Source: Ruminococcus sp. CAG:403 (GTDB taxonomy: Bacteria > Bacillota > Clostridia > Oscillospirales > Ruminococcaceae). From it: a DNA stretch of 28,125 bases. Within the stretch, counting starts at the first letter, position 1, and each line of letters starts with the position of its first letter. Below, in pieces: positions 1-7,543 of the stretch. The notes under the pieces are model-generated. The model searched no databases and was not told the origin of the DNA. It saw only the letters and a list, made by a program, of their open reading frames with translations. Made by a program: the position numbers and the translations under genes. The stretch is from positions 24,272-52,396 of the forward strand of contig FR899101.1 in the NCBI GenBank assembly GCA_000437255.1. The letters run 5' to 3'.

Positions 1-9
1 TTTTTGTAT

Positions 10-519
10 CTATTCAGTTCCAATCCAGCGCCAAGGCCGATTTTTCCAATACGCCCCTGCGTAGTCAATGCCTACCCGGACATCCGTTCGAATGCTTCCA
101 TTCCAGCCATCGTCTTCTACCCAAACAGCTGGATGCGCAACCAAACTTTCCCCGTTCAGCGCCTTGTCTATTTGCAGGTATTTGGTCAGCTTCGCCGGCC
201 CATTATGCTGGAATCCAGCCCGGAACAGCACACCCTGCGGCTGCTCCGGCTCCCCGGTAATTACATTCATCAACCAATGCATGCCATAACAAAGGTACAC
301 ATAAATCAAACCGCTTTCCCGATACAGCAATTCTGTCCGGGACGTTCTCCCCTTTGCAGCATGACAGGCAAGATCTTCTGTCCCTCGGTAGGCTTCTGTC
401 TCTGCAATTCGTTCCCGCAGCTCCGTCCCATCCGGCAGACGATGCACCAAAATCTTTCCAACCAGATCCGGTGCAACCTCCAGACAGTCCCGATGAAAAA
501 ACGCTGCTTCTAATCGCAT
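10..519 (-). CDS. 3-methyladenine DNA glycosylase, AAG/MPG family
   Basis: A monofunctional base-excision repair enzyme that removes alkylated purines such as 3-methyladenine from DNA in the cytoplasm. At 169 residues it is somewhat shorter than the usual 190-200 of bacterial AAG proteins, but it reads from a clean start to a TAG stop. Family signatures seen: VGKILVH near residue 20, the RIAETEAYRGTEDLACHA segment (37-54, with the catalytic-type Glu), YVYLCYGMHW (73-82), NGPAKLTKYLQID (106-118) and a C-terminal GIDYAGAYWKNRPWRW. The ATG at 517-519 has a GGAG site eight bases upstream and overlaps the stop of the preceding NFACT gene by 10 bases, so the two are probably translationally coupled. 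It is the last gene I see in this string; no terminator is visible before the window edge. Confidence 0.93.
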   Translation of the reverse strand: MRLEAAFFHRDCLEVAPDLVGKILVHRLPDGTELRERIAETEAYRGTEDLACHAAKGRTSRTELLYRESGLIYVYLCYGMHWLMNVITGEPEQPQGVLFRAGFQHNGPAKLTKYLQIDKALNGESLVAHPAVWVEDDGWNGSIRTDVRVGIDYAGAYWKNRPWRWIGTE

Positions 520-2258
520 CCCATTCGCTCCTTCCCAGCTTGTGGTGTGACATAAACAGTTTTATAGTTGCTGAAAATCACCTTGCCCGGCTTTGCACCG
601 ACTGGTTTCTTCACAAACTTCACCAGACAGTAATCCACCGGAACCTGTGCCGATTCTTTTGCCTTACTGTGATAAGCTGCCAACTGTGCCGCTTCCAAAA
701 TGGTTTGTTCTGATGGCTCCTTCCCTGCCGTTTCCAAAATGACATGGGACCCCGGAATCTCGTGCGTATGCAGCCACAAATCCAATTTTGCCGCTTCCTT
801 TAACGTGAGCTTATCGTTTTGCTTATTGTTGCGTCCCACCAAAATTCGAGTTCCATCCGAGGTCCTATACACATGCGGCGGCAGTGCCTTCGGCGGCTTT
901 CCTTTTCGATGCATTGTTCGAATATAGCCCTGCTCTGCCAATTCCAGCCGCAGCTGTTCCATTTCATTTTCAGTTTCTGCACGGGACAGCGCATCTAGCA
1001 CGCTTTCCAGATAGGCAAGTTCTTCCTTTCCCTTTGCAATCTGCTCCGCCAATATTTTTTCCGCCGTGCATGCCTTTTTATACTTCTGATAATATGCCTG
1101 GGCATTTTGCGGTGGTGTCAGACGGACATCCAATGCAATTTCCACCTGCGGGCAATCCGGCTGATAGAAATCCTCTACCACGGCCACCGCATCCCCCTTA
1201 TGCAGGCGGTATAAATTGGCAGAAATCAAGTCAGCATTGCGCCGCAGCTGTTCTTTTTCGCCGCACTGCTCCAGTTCCTCTGTCTGTGAAGCAATTCGCC
1301 GTGTAATCCGTTCTGAGGTGTGCAGCAGCAGATGAAACAGGTCACTGGCACGCTGTTTCAAGCGTGCAGCACGATCTCGCTGCGCATAGAACTGATCCAG
1401 CAGTTCACAGGCAGACGGCTTCTCTGTCGTAACCATCAGCGTGCCGTACTGGTGCAGCGGAAGGAAGGAAAAATCCTTGGGCTGCCCTTCCCGTGTGCTG
1501 ACAACCGTAAATACAGTGCTGCCCGTCAGTAAACGTTCCTTCGCAGCATGAATGGCATACAGCAAGCGATCCCACTCATCGCCCGTTAAATCCTCTGTAC
1601 GGCATTCTCTGCCCCGTCCGGCAAAGTATACCCACTCTCTTGCAAGAATCGGAGAAACGCCTTCCAGCGCCTGTAAAATGGCTTTTGGAAGCGATCCGGT
1701 CTTTTTTCGGATGGCAGCAGCCAACTGCTCCGGTTCTGCCTTCAAAAAATTCAGCCGCTCATCCCGTGGCGGCGTTTCATATGGCATACCAGGCAGCACC
1801 AGCCGCTTGCTGGAGGTCTGTGCATCCACACGCTTCATGCTGTCTATAATCTTCCCGTCCTGATCTATCAGAATCAGGTTGGAATACCGCCCCATGATTT
1901 CGCTGGCAAGCGTCAGCTGCACCACATCCCCTAGTTCATTGACACAGGAGAAGTCCAGATACAGCACACGTTCCAATCCATCCTGCCGGATGGCAAGCAA
2001 TTTTCCGCTGCCCAGCCGTTTCCGCAGCAGCATGCAGAACATCGGCGGTGCCTTTGGATTCTCCACAGAAACGGCGGTCTTGTGGATTCTGGCACGGTCC
2101 GCAGAAGCAGAAATCAGTAACTTCTCACTGCCTTCCCGGCTGCGCAATGCCAAAATCAATTCTTCTTTGGCAGGCTGATGGATTTTTTCCACCCGATATC
2201 CGATTAACGGTTGCAGTTCCTGCTGCACTGCATATAAAAAAGCACCGTCCAATGCCAT
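510..2258 (-). CDS. rqcH: NFACT-family ribosome quality control protein (RqcH / FbpA-like)
   Basis: An NFACT protein of about 582 residues. In Firmicutes this family (B. subtilis RqcH, formerly YloA; also called fibronectin-binding protein A) binds stalled 50S subunits and recruits tRNA-Ala to add C-terminal alanine tails that mark nascent chains for degradation. The start MALDGAFLYAV and the segments PPMFCMLLRKRL and KIIDSMKRVD fit the NFACT-N domain. A coiled-coil middle follows (about 270-440). An NFACT-R domain lies at about 462-570, with SDGTRILVGRNNKQND and the LWLHTHEIPGSHVIL stretch. The frame is open to 2282, but the ATG at 2256-2258 is the likely start because AAAGGAG lies seven bases upstream and the protein then begins like its family. 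The older adhesin name is probably misleading. It lies 39 bases after the rlmA-like gene and overlaps the glycosylase gene. Confidence 0.93.
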   Translation of the reverse strand: MALDGAFLYAVQQELQPLIGYRVEKIHQPAKEELILALRSREGSEKLLISASADRARIHKTAVSVENPKAPPMFCMLLRKRLGSGKLLAIRQDGLERVLYLDFSCVNELGDVVQLTLASEIMGRYSNLILIDQDGKIIDSMKRVDAQTSSKRLVLPGMPYETPPRDERLNFLKAEPEQLAAAIRKKTGSLPKAILQALEGVSPILAREWVYFAGRGRECRTEDLTGDEWDRLLYAIHAAKERLLTGSTVFTVVSTREGQPKDFSFLPLHQYGTLMVTTEKPSACELLDQFYAQRDRAARLKQRASDLFHLLLHTSERITRRIASQTEELEQCGEKEQLRRNADLISANLYRLHKGDAVAVVEDFYQPDCPQVEIALDVRLTPPQNAQAYYQKYKKACTAEKILAEQIAKGKEELAYLESVLDALSRAETENEMEQLRLELAEQGYIRTMHRKGKPPKALPPHVYRTSDGTRILVGRNNKQNDKLTLKEAAKLDLWLHTHEIPGSHVILETAGKEPSEQTILEAAQLAAYHSKAKESAQVPVDYCLVKFVKKPVGAKPGKVIFSNYKTVYVTPQAGKERMGCD

Positions 2259-2297
2259 AAAGCTGCTCCTTTCCCAGAGCATTCCGGAGAATCTGCT

Positions 2298-3119
2298 CTA
2301 GTGTTTCCGATATTGTATGAGTTCAAACGAAATTTCTGTTTCCAATTCCTGTAATGCCTGTAATTTCTCATGTTCCTGCACGCCAGTTTTATAATAATAC
2401 GGTGTCATGGTAAACAAGTTCTGAATGTCCTGCGGATTGGAAAGCAGAATCCGCTTTGTAATCCGATCCACTTGCAGCAGGGAGAAACCTTCCAGTGCAT
2501 AGTCCTTTACCGTATTGCGGTACGGTGTGTCATAAATGGCTTGTTTCAATTCCCAAAGATGCTGAGCACCAGGGATCACCTGAATCAGCGTACCGCCCGA
2601 TGCCAGCACCCGTTCAATCTCCGAGCCGCAGTACGGTGCAAACATGGACAGCACCATGGTGCAGCAGTGATCCTGCACCGGCAAATGAAATACGCTTGCC
2701 ACTGCAAAAGAAGCCTCCTTACACCGCTTAGCAGCAGCATCTACGGCACATTTTGCAATATCAATGCCATAAGCCGGCAGGCGCTTACCGGCTTGCTGTA
2801 AGGCTTCGGTCACACCTTGCAGGTAATACCCTTCTCCACAGCCGACATCCAGCAGTACACCATGATCGGCTGCATGCGCTGTGACACATTGTGCAACCGC
2901 TTCCCGTAAAACGGAATAGTATCCGGCATCCAAAAATTGTGTGCGTGCATGAACCATTTGTTTGTTGTCGCCAGGCTGCTTGGTGCGCTTCTGATTCACC
3001 GGAAGCAGATTCACATATCCACTGCGTGCCTGATCGAAACTATGCCGATTGCTGCAAATCCAAGTATGTTCCTCCCGATGCAGGGGTTCCTGACAAATCG
3101 GACATCTCCAAATACTCAT
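2298..3119 (-). CDS. RlmA-like 23S rRNA (guanine-N1) methyltransferase
   Basis: A 273-residue class I SAM-dependent methyltransferase with an N-terminal zinc finger, as in RlmA/RrmA (G745 of 23S rRNA) and the Gram-positive RlmA(II)/TlrB enzymes (G748). Seen: CPIC at residues 6-9, then a further Cys and His (ICSNRHSFD), which form the zinc site. RSGYVNLLP is typical of the family, and LLDVGCGEGYYL is the SAM-binding motif I. The ATG at 3117-3119 is chosen because GGGAGG lies six bases upstream and MSIWRCPICQ is the expected N-terminus; the frame is open to 3143. The start overlaps the stop of the Nif3-like gene as ATGA, indicating translational coupling. Which guanine is modified cannot be read from the sequence; G748 is inferred from the Gram-positive context. 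Confidence 0.88.
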   Translation of the reverse strand: MSIWRCPICQEPLHREEHTWICSNRHSFDQARSGYVNLLPVNQKRTKQPGDNKQMVHARTQFLDAGYYSVLREAVAQCVTAHAADHGVLLDVGCGEGYYLQGVTEALQQAGKRLPAYGIDIAKCAVDAAAKRCKEASFAVASVFHLPVQDHCCTMVLSMFAPYCGSEIERVLASGGTLIQVIPGAQHLWELKQAIYDTPYRNTVKDYALEGFSLLQVDRITKRILLSNPQDIQNLFTMTPYYYKTGVQEHEKLQALQELETEISFELIQYRKH

Positions 3120-3910
3120 AGCTGCCCTCCCATTGCATAACATGCTGGATCCGTAAACGGATCACAAAAAACAGTCGCTTCCGGAAAAGCAGTCTGAATG
3201 CACTGCGACAAAATTTCTGCTGCGATTTTTTCCGTATGATAATGCCCGCAGTCAAACAGAGCAATGCCAAGATTGCGTGCTGCATACCAGCGGTCGTGCT
3301 TCACATCTCCTGTAATCAAGGCATCGCAGCCCTTCTCTGCTGTCAGTTCCAATTCACTTGCCGCAGAACCGCTGCAAAAGGCAATTTTCTGAATGGGACG
3401 ATTTGCCGGACTATACCGCACAACGGTACAGCCCAAAACCTGCCGCAGAACTGCTGCCAGTTCCGGTGCCTGCCAGGTACGTTTGCTAACATCCATCCAG
3501 CCAAATCCAAGACCTGGTCTGCTTTCTGCCAAAATCTCCGAGTGCTGTTCCAGTTCCAAAACCGGTGCCAGAACGGCATGCTGCCGCCCATTGATGCCAG
3601 CCGGTGCCTGATCCAGAGGGGTATGGCTGCAAATTGCTGCTATCCCATTGGAAGCCAGCTGCCAAACCGAATCCGCAGGCGTTAAACGGGAAAACGGCTG
3701 AAAAATCACAGGATGATGCGCCACCATCAACTGCGCCTGCTGTGCCCTTGCGGCTGCAATGGTTTCGGCGGAAAGATCCAGCGTCACATAAATCCGCTCT
3801 GCCGGCATCTGTGCGCTGCCCACCAGCAGTCCAGAGTTGTCCCACTTTTCTTGTGTGGAAAACGGTGCAAACGCATCCAATGCCTGATAAACGTCTCCTA
3901 CTGTAATCAT
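3116..3910 (-). CDS. Nif3-like dinuclear metal centre protein (YqfO family)
   Basis: A 264-residue protein of the NIF3/GTP cyclohydrolase I type 2-like family, a widely conserved cytoplasmic fold with a dinuclear metal site and no settled function. Visible metal-site motifs: VAHHPVIFQPFSRL (two His near residue 65), HTPLDQAPAGIN (Asp near residue 100) and a C-terminal CGHYHTEKIAAE (His and Glu). The LITGDVKHD segment is also characteristic. The length fits the short form: B. subtilis YqfO carries an inserted PII-like domain that is absent here. The ATG overlaps the trmK stop as ATGA, and its own stop overlaps the rlmA-like start the same way. A gene pair of trmK and nif3 is common in Firmicutes, suggesting a link to tRNA or translation, but that is inference. 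Confidence 0.92.
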   Translation of the reverse strand: MITVGDVYQALDAFAPFSTQEKWDNSGLLVGSAQMPAERIYVTLDLSAETIAAARAQQAQLMVAHHPVIFQPFSRLTPADSVWQLASNGIAAICSHTPLDQAPAGINGRQHAVLAPVLELEQHSEILAESRPGLGFGWMDVSKRTWQAPELAAVLRQVLGCTVVRYSPANRPIQKIAFCSGSAASELELTAEKGCDALITGDVKHDRWYAARNLGIALFDCGHYHTEKIAAEILSQCIQTAFPEATVFCDPFTDPACYAMGGQL

Positions 3911-4602
3911 CGTGTCTCTGCTCCTTTTTGCTGTTCTGCTGCAAGCTTTTCTGCCAGGCAGTCTGCCAATGCCTGATACGCCTGCGCCTCTTCCTTACCA
4001 GCTTCTTGCAGCTGCTGCGCAACTGCTGCAAATCGGCGCTGTTTTTCTTTTGCATCTTCCCAGACAACCGGACTGCTCCAGTCCACCGCACCAAACTGCT
4101 CTTCCAAAAAAGAAAGCGGCTGCACCGTTCCACTCCAGCGTACCTGCATGACGCGGTACCGATGCTTGCTCTCTGCCAGGACTTGTTCCTGTAAAATGGA
4201 AAACCCTTGCTGCGCCAGCCAGCTCCGCAACATCGGAATCTTCGTCATCGGCTGTAAAATCAAAGTGCGCGTAGATTTCCGAATCCACGGACAATCCGAC
4301 AAAATATGAATCATGGTTTCTCCGCCCATGCCTGCTAAAATCACATCGGTAACGCCTTCTGACGGAACCTGCTGCAAACCGTCGGACAGCACCAGCTGCA
4401 CACGCTGCTGCAAGCCATGCTGCTGCACGGTGCGTCTGGCAGCTTGTAACGGTCCCTCTCCAATATCCGAGGCAATCACACGCTGACAGCGTCCGGTTTC
4501 CAGCAAGGCAACTGCCAGATAGGCATGATCGGTTCCCACATCACAAGCTACGCCGCCCGGTGTTACCAGCTCCAGGCATGCCTGCAATCGCTTGGTTAAC
4601 AT
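3907..4602 (-). CDS. trmK: tRNA (adenine22-N1)-methyltransferase TrmK
   Basis: A SAM-dependent methyltransferase of 232 residues that in B. subtilis makes m1A22 in the D-arm region of tRNA. The N-terminus MLTKRLQACLELVTPGG followed by ACDVGTDHAYLAVAL (motif I) and DVILAGMGGETMI are strong TrmK signatures. The C-terminal part is helical and coiled-coil-like (AAVAQQLQEAGKEEAQAYQAL), also as in the family. The frame is open to 4665, but the ATG at 4600-4602 has an AGGAGG site (12 bases away, a little far) and gives the family N-terminus. An intrinsic terminator precedes it, and I see no good promoter of its own in the 70 bases before the start. The gene may therefore depend on read-through or on a promoter I cannot recognise. 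Its stop overlaps the nif3-like start. Confidence 0.92.
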   Translation of the reverse strand: MLTKRLQACLELVTPGGVACDVGTDHAYLAVALLETGRCQRVIASDIGEGPLQAARRTVQQHGLQQRVQLVLSDGLQQVPSEGVTDVILAGMGGETMIHILSDCPWIRKSTRTLILQPMTKIPMLRSWLAQQGFSILQEQVLAESKHRYRVMQVRWSGTVQPLSFLEEQFGAVDWSSPVVWEDAKEKQRRFAAVAQQLQEAGKEEAQAYQALADCLAEKLAAEQQKGAETR

Positions 4603-4636
4603 GTTTGATCGATTCCTCCTTTGCACCTGCATCAGA

Positions 4637-4671
4637 CAAAAGAAAAGTGGTTGTCTGGATGACAACCACTT
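4637..4671 (-). terminator. Intrinsic terminator after the DUF1858 gene
   Basis: An 11-bp perfect stem (AAGTGGTTGTC with its complement, five-base loop) is followed on the minus strand by TTTTCTTTTGT. It lies about 25 bases after the DUF1858 stop and just ahead of trmK. Confidence 0.85.
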
Positions 4672-4694
4672 GAAATCTGCCGGAACAGTGTTTG

Positions 4695-4907
4695 TTACTG
4701 CGCCTTTTCTGCAATCTTCTTGTTCAATTCAGCCAGCAGTTCATCCGGATCTACGCCATGCACCATGCAAGCTTCTTCCACGGTTTCTCCTCTGGAAGCC
4801 GGGCAGCCCAGACAGTGCATACCGATTGCCATAAAAATCGGCGCCGTTTCCGGTGCGATGTCCAGAATATCTCCGATAATGGTATCCTTTTGAATTTCAA
4901 CAGCCAT
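4695..4907 (-). CDS. DUF1858 redox-disulfide domain protein
   Basis: A 70-residue single-domain protein of the DUF1858 family (hybrid-cluster-protein-associated redox disulfide domain). Seen: the N-terminal helix MAVEIQKDTIIGDILDIAPE, the core IFMAIGMHCLGCPASRGETVEEAC with the CLGC pair and a third Cys, and the closing HGVDPDELLAELNKKI. Members often stand alone in anaerobes; a thiol redox role is assumed from the paired cysteines but is not proven. The ATG at 4905-4907 is preferred over an in-frame TTG three codons upstream, because GGAGG lies nine bases before the ATG and would almost touch the TTG. A terminator follows. A 13-bp inverted repeat lies in the leader. Confidence 0.9.
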   Translation of the reverse strand: MAVEIQKDTIIGDILDIAPETAPIFMAIGMHCLGCPASRGETVEEACMVHGVDPDELLAELNKKIAEKAQ

Positions 4908-4936
4908 GATTGGCAACCTCCTTTTGATTCATCCGT

Positions 4937-4983
4937 TTTCTGATCTTTGGACGTGCTGAGACAGCCTGCTCAAAGATCAGAAA
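4937..4983. repeat. 13-bp perfect inverted repeat in the DUF1858 leader
   Basis: Arms TTTCTGATCTTTG (4937-4949) and CAAAGATCAGAAA (4971-4983) are perfect complements around 21 bases, which hold a smaller GCTG/CAGC hairpin (4955-4965). No T-run follows on either strand, so it is not a standard terminator. It sits 30 bases before the DUF1858 start and could be a protein-binding site or an RNA structure in the leader. Confidence 0.6.
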
Positions 4984-5010
4984 GACAAGGCACAGCCAAT
5001 GCCGTGCCTT
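4978..5010 (-). terminator. Possible weak terminator after the zinc-ribbon gene
   Basis: AAGGCAC (4987-4993) pairs with GTGCCTT (5004-5010) across ten bases, shortly after the zinc-ribbon stop. On the minus strand the following stretch is TTGTCTTTC, a poor U-run. The plus-strand side carries the stronger run (TTTTTTGCTTTTTT). Some read-through into the DUF1858 gene is likely. Confidence 0.45.
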
Positions 5011-5020
5011 TTTTGCTTTT

Positions 5021-5302
5021 TTATTCTGCTTCCTTCATCTTTGCAAAGCATTCGCTGCAATAAACAGCACGATCTTCTCTCGGCTGGAACGGTACTCTTG
5101 CTTCACCGCCGCAGGATGCGCATACAGCTGTATACATTTCCCGACCTGCACGACCGGATTCACCCTTCTTTGCGTCACGGCAAGCCTTGCAGCGCTTCGG
5201 CTCATTTACAAATCCTTTTTCTGCGTAAAATTCCTGTTCACCAGCTGTGAATACAAATTCATTCCCGCAATCCTTGCATACTAAAGTCTTATCTTCGTAC
5301 AT
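5021..5302 (-). CDS. Small CxxC zinc-ribbon protein
   Basis: A 93-residue protein with four CxxC pairs: CKDC near residue 9, CKAC near 38, CASC near 61 and CSEC near 82, spaced as two zinc-binding units. The first unit (LVCKDCGNEFVFTAGEQEFYAEKGF) matches the probable zinc-ribbon domain found in many Clostridia. The second (CASCGGEARVPFQPREDRAVYCSECF) matches the CxxC-x(about 17)-CxxC tail that often follows it. No catalytic motif is visible and the role is unknown; nucleic acid or protein binding is a reasonable guess from the fold. The ATG at 5300-5302 has a GAAAGG site five bases upstream. The gene lies 165 bases after the sigma factor gene, with two small hairpins between them. Confidence 0.85.
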   Translation of the reverse strand: MYEDKTLVCKDCGNEFVFTAGEQEFYAEKGFVNEPKRCKACRDAKKGESGRAGREMYTAVCASCGGEARVPFQPREDRAVYCSECFAKMKEAE

Positions 5303-5467
5303 ATTGACCTTTCCTTTCTGAACTTCGAATCCTCGAAGCCCCGCTGAATGGCTTCAGCGAAATTAAGCAGTATTTGGACCGAGAACGGATTTACACCGAC
5401 ATCTTTGTACTCACTCTTGCGAAACAATGCTTTGGAATTAAGCTACCGGACCATCTATCCATGGCAA
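5303..5467 (-). promoter_or_regulatory. Leader with two tandem hairpins before the zinc-ribbon gene
   Basis: This 165-base spacer holds two perfect stems next to each other: TCGAAG/CTTCGA (5323-5338, four-base loop) and CGCTGAA/TTCAGCG (5342-5359, four-base loop). Neither is followed by a T-run. On the transcript GAAGCC from the first hairpin could instead pair with GGCTTC just after it, so two folds exclude each other. No consensus-quality promoter is seen. A further GCGGATGC/GCATCCGC repeat (5479-5495) lies in the last codons of the sigma gene. Confidence 0.45.
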
Positions 5468-6040
5468 TCAGCTTCCCTGCGGATGCAGCATCCGCAATTT
5501 TCTCCTTGCACGCTGCAAGGCGTTGTCCACCGCCTTCACAGGTACCTGAAGCTGCTGCGCCGCCTGTTGATAGGTTGCGCCTGCATAGACCATCATGCAA
5601 ACTTGATATTCTCGTTTGGAGAGCTGCTTCAGCATGGCATTGCAAAACTGCGCCGTCCACTCTTTCTGAACCACCAGCGAATCCGGCTGATCCGTTTGAT
5701 CCGGAACTCCTTCAAACAAGGCGTCATTTGCTGCCCCAACAGGATACGGAAGATTCTGACAGCGCCGCATTGCCGACAACATGCTGTTGACAATACAACT
5801 TTGCGCATAAGAGAAAAACGAATCTCCTCGTTCGTTGCGATATCCCAATACCGCACCGCAAAGCCCTAAAAAACCTTCCTGTGCCAAATCCTCTGCATCC
5901 AACACACCGCACAGCCGCCGTGCATGGAACCAGATGCGATTGGAGTACCGATTTAACAGAACCGCCATTGCTGCCTGTTGATTTTTTGCAGCCAGAGCAA
6001 GCCTTTCATCCGTCTGCTGTTCCCAATCTGCCTGACACAA
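5468..6040 (-). CDS. Sigma-70 family RNA polymerase sigma factor, sigma-H-like
   Basis: A two-domain sigma factor (regions 2 and 4) of about 190 residues. Region 2 shows NRYSNRIWFHARRLCG, then DAEDLAQEGFLGLCGAV (the core-binding 2.2 part) and RGDSFFSYAQSCIVNSMLSAMR. Region 4 shows LSKREYQVCMMVYAGATYQQAA and ends in VPVKAVDNALQRARRKLR. That ending closely resembles the C-terminus of SigH, the Firmicute transition-phase and sporulation factor, so sigma-H-like is the best call. The 190-residue length is slightly below SigH (about 218). The frame is open to 6130, but a perfect promoter lies inside that stretch, so the start must be downstream. TTG at 6038-6040, eight bases after TAGGAG, is the best in-frame choice. 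It follows the ftsZ terminator. Whether it serves sporulation here is unknown. Confidence 0.85.
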   Translation of the reverse strand: MCQADWEQQTDERLALAAKNQQAAMAVLLNRYSNRIWFHARRLCGVLDAEDLAQEGFLGLCGAVLGYRNERGDSFFSYAQSCIVNSMLSAMRRCQNLPYPVGAANDALFEGVPDQTDQPDSLVVQKEWTAQFCNAMLKQLSKREYQVCMMVYAGATYQQAAQQLQVPVKAVDNALQRARRKLRMLHPQGS

Positions 6041-6095
6041 TGCGCATTCTCCTATCAGTTGCAATCTGAGCCAATTTTTTCGTTTGCTAACTTCT

Positions 6096-6124
6096 ATTAT
6101 ACCGAAAAGCACAGACCTTGTCAA
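6096..6124 (-). promoter_or_regulatory. Perfect sigma-A promoter for the sigma-H-like gene
   Basis: TTGACA (6119-6124) and TATAAT (6096-6101) on the minus strand are separated by exactly 17 bases. The element lies about 55 bases upstream of the TTG start of the sigma factor gene and downstream of the ftsZ terminator. Confidence 0.93.
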
Positions 6125-6248
6125 TATCATTCCACAAAAATCATCGGTTTATTCTGGATTTCCGGCAATTATTCCAGTTTTTTTCCATAAAAATTGAGCA
6201 TTCTGCCGATGGTGCATGGCGTGGATTTTTTACAACTTTTTGCTTCCT

Positions 6249-6287
6249 ATAAAAAACACCCTTTGCAATCCAATTGATTACAAAGGG
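6249..6287 (-). terminator. Intrinsic terminator after ftsZ
   Basis: CCCTTTG/CAAAGGG plus an inner AATC/GATT (one mismatch, five-base loop, 6259-6287) is followed on the minus strand by TGTTTTTTAT. It starts about 15 bases after the ftsZ stop and ends the dcw cluster. Confidence 0.93.
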
Positions 6288-6301
6288 CATTCCATTCGAT
6301 C

Positions 6302-7426
6302 TTATTTCCGGTTCAAAATCTGGAAAATTGCGTCCATATCGTCATCCTGCACCGGCTGCGGATTCCGTCTGGTCTGCTGCGGTGCGCTCTGATTCTGCTG
6401 CATCCGAGGTGCATCCTGCTGTACAGCTGGCTGATCTGCTGTAGCATCTGCTGCCTGTGCATTGTCATCATCGCCAAATCCGGCTGCAATTACCGTAATG
6501 GTCATTTCATCCTGCATATTTTCCTTAAAGGCAGTACCGAAGATAAACTCTACATTTTCTGCTGCCTGATCGGTGATCATCTTGGTTGCAGTATCTACAT
6601 CGGAGGACAGAATGTCTTCGCTCATTGCAATGTTAATGAGCAAACGCTTTGCGCCAGCAATAGAAGTTTCCAGCAGTGGGCTGGCAATAACAGCAGCTGC
6701 GGCTTCCTTTGCCTTATCCTTACCAGAACCATGACCAATTGCCATGTGTGCATAACCGGCACCCTTCATAATAGTAGAAACATCGGCGAAGTCCAGATTG
6801 ATGTAACCTTCCTCAACAATCAAGTCGGAAATACTCTTTACACCGGTCTTCAGAATATCATCTGCCAGTGCGAAAGATTCCTTCATGGTCAGCGGCTTAT
6901 CGAGACCTTCCAACAGCTTTTCATTCGGAATAACAATCAAAGAATCCACATATTTTTTCAGCTCATTGATGCCATCTTCTGCCTGCTTCATTTTCTGTTC
7001 CCGTTCAAATGCAAACGGCTTGGTAACAACTGCAACAGTCAGCAGACCAGCTTCCTGTGCAATCTTTGCAACAACCGGAGCCGCACCCGTACCGGTACCA
7101 CCGCCCATTCCGGCTGTAATGAAGACCATGTCAGCACCTTTCAGAGCAGCTTCGATCTCGTCTTTATTTTCTTCTGCGCTGCGCTTGCCAATCTCTGGCT
7201 TGTTGCCGGCACCTCTTCCACGTGTCAGCTTTGCGCCAATCTGAATACGGGTAGTTGCCTTGGAATTATTCAATGCCTTTGCATCCGTATTAATTGCAAT
7301 ATATTCAATATCCTGTACGCCGGATTCAACCATGCAGTTCAAAGCGTTTCCGCCGCCGCCGCCAACGCCAATCACTTTAATATTTACATCTGGATCCAAT
7401 GCTTCTTCATAAATGAAATCAGCCAT
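6302..7426 (-). CDS. ftsZ: Cell division protein FtsZ
   Basis: The tubulin-like GTPase that polymerises at midcell and recruits the division machinery. Residues 16-26 (IKVIGVGGGGG) and the tubulin signature GGGTGTG at 108-114 form the GTP site. GLDKPLTMKESFALADDIL and the NLDFADV segment are typical of the core. After about residue 320 comes a Gln/Pro-rich linker, then the acidic-hydrophobic C-terminal tail DDMDAIFQILNRK that binds membrane tethers and other partners. The length of 374 fits the family. The ATG has AGGAGG ten bases upstream. It is the last gene of the dcw cluster and is separated from ftsQ by 205 bases that hold its own promoter. ftsA is not adjacent, so the membrane tether (FtsA or SepF) must be encoded elsewhere. 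Confidence 0.99.
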   Translation of the reverse strand: MADFIYEEALDPDVNIKVIGVGGGGGNALNCMVESGVQDIEYIAINTDAKALNNSKATTRIQIGAKLTRGRGAGNKPEIGKRSAEENKDEIEAALKGADMVFITAGMGGGTGTGAAPVVAKIAQEAGLLTVAVVTKPFAFEREQKMKQAEDGINELKKYVDSLIVIPNEKLLEGLDKPLTMKESFALADDILKTGVKSISDLIVEEGYINLDFADVSTIMKGAGYAHMAIGHGSGKDKAKEAAAAVIASPLLETSIAGAKRLLINIAMSEDILSSDVDTATKMITDQAAENVEFIFGTAFKENMQDEMTITVIAAGFGDDDNAQAADATADQPAVQQDAPRMQQNQSAPQQTRRNPQPVQDDDMDAIFQILNRK

Positions 7427-7506
7427 TTTTCTTGTTCCTCCTAATTCAACTTCTATTCCTCACGACGCAGACCGCCGCATTGTCTTCAACATATAGAAAT
7501 ACACTT

Positions 7507-7538
7507 ATTATACTACCATACTTTTGGTCTTTTTTCAA
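7507..7538 (-). promoter_or_regulatory. Likely promoter of ftsZ
   Basis: TTGAAA (7533-7538) is followed after 17 bases by TAGTAT (7510-7515) and after 20 by TATAAT (7507-7512) on the minus strand. An A/T-rich stretch with TTTTGAAAATGACTTGA precedes it, similar to the region before the rpsL and tuf promoters. It lies about 80 bases before the ftsZ ATG. Confidence 0.75.
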
Positions 7539-7543
7539 GTCAT

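Noticed and set aside
5318..5345. tRNA-like T-arm sequence (TTCGAATCC)
   Set aside because: No acceptor stem, anticodon arm or D arm could be built around it on either strand.
6041..6130. N-terminal extension of the sigma factor
   Set aside because: It contains a perfect TTGACA-17-TATAAT promoter and no ribosome site.
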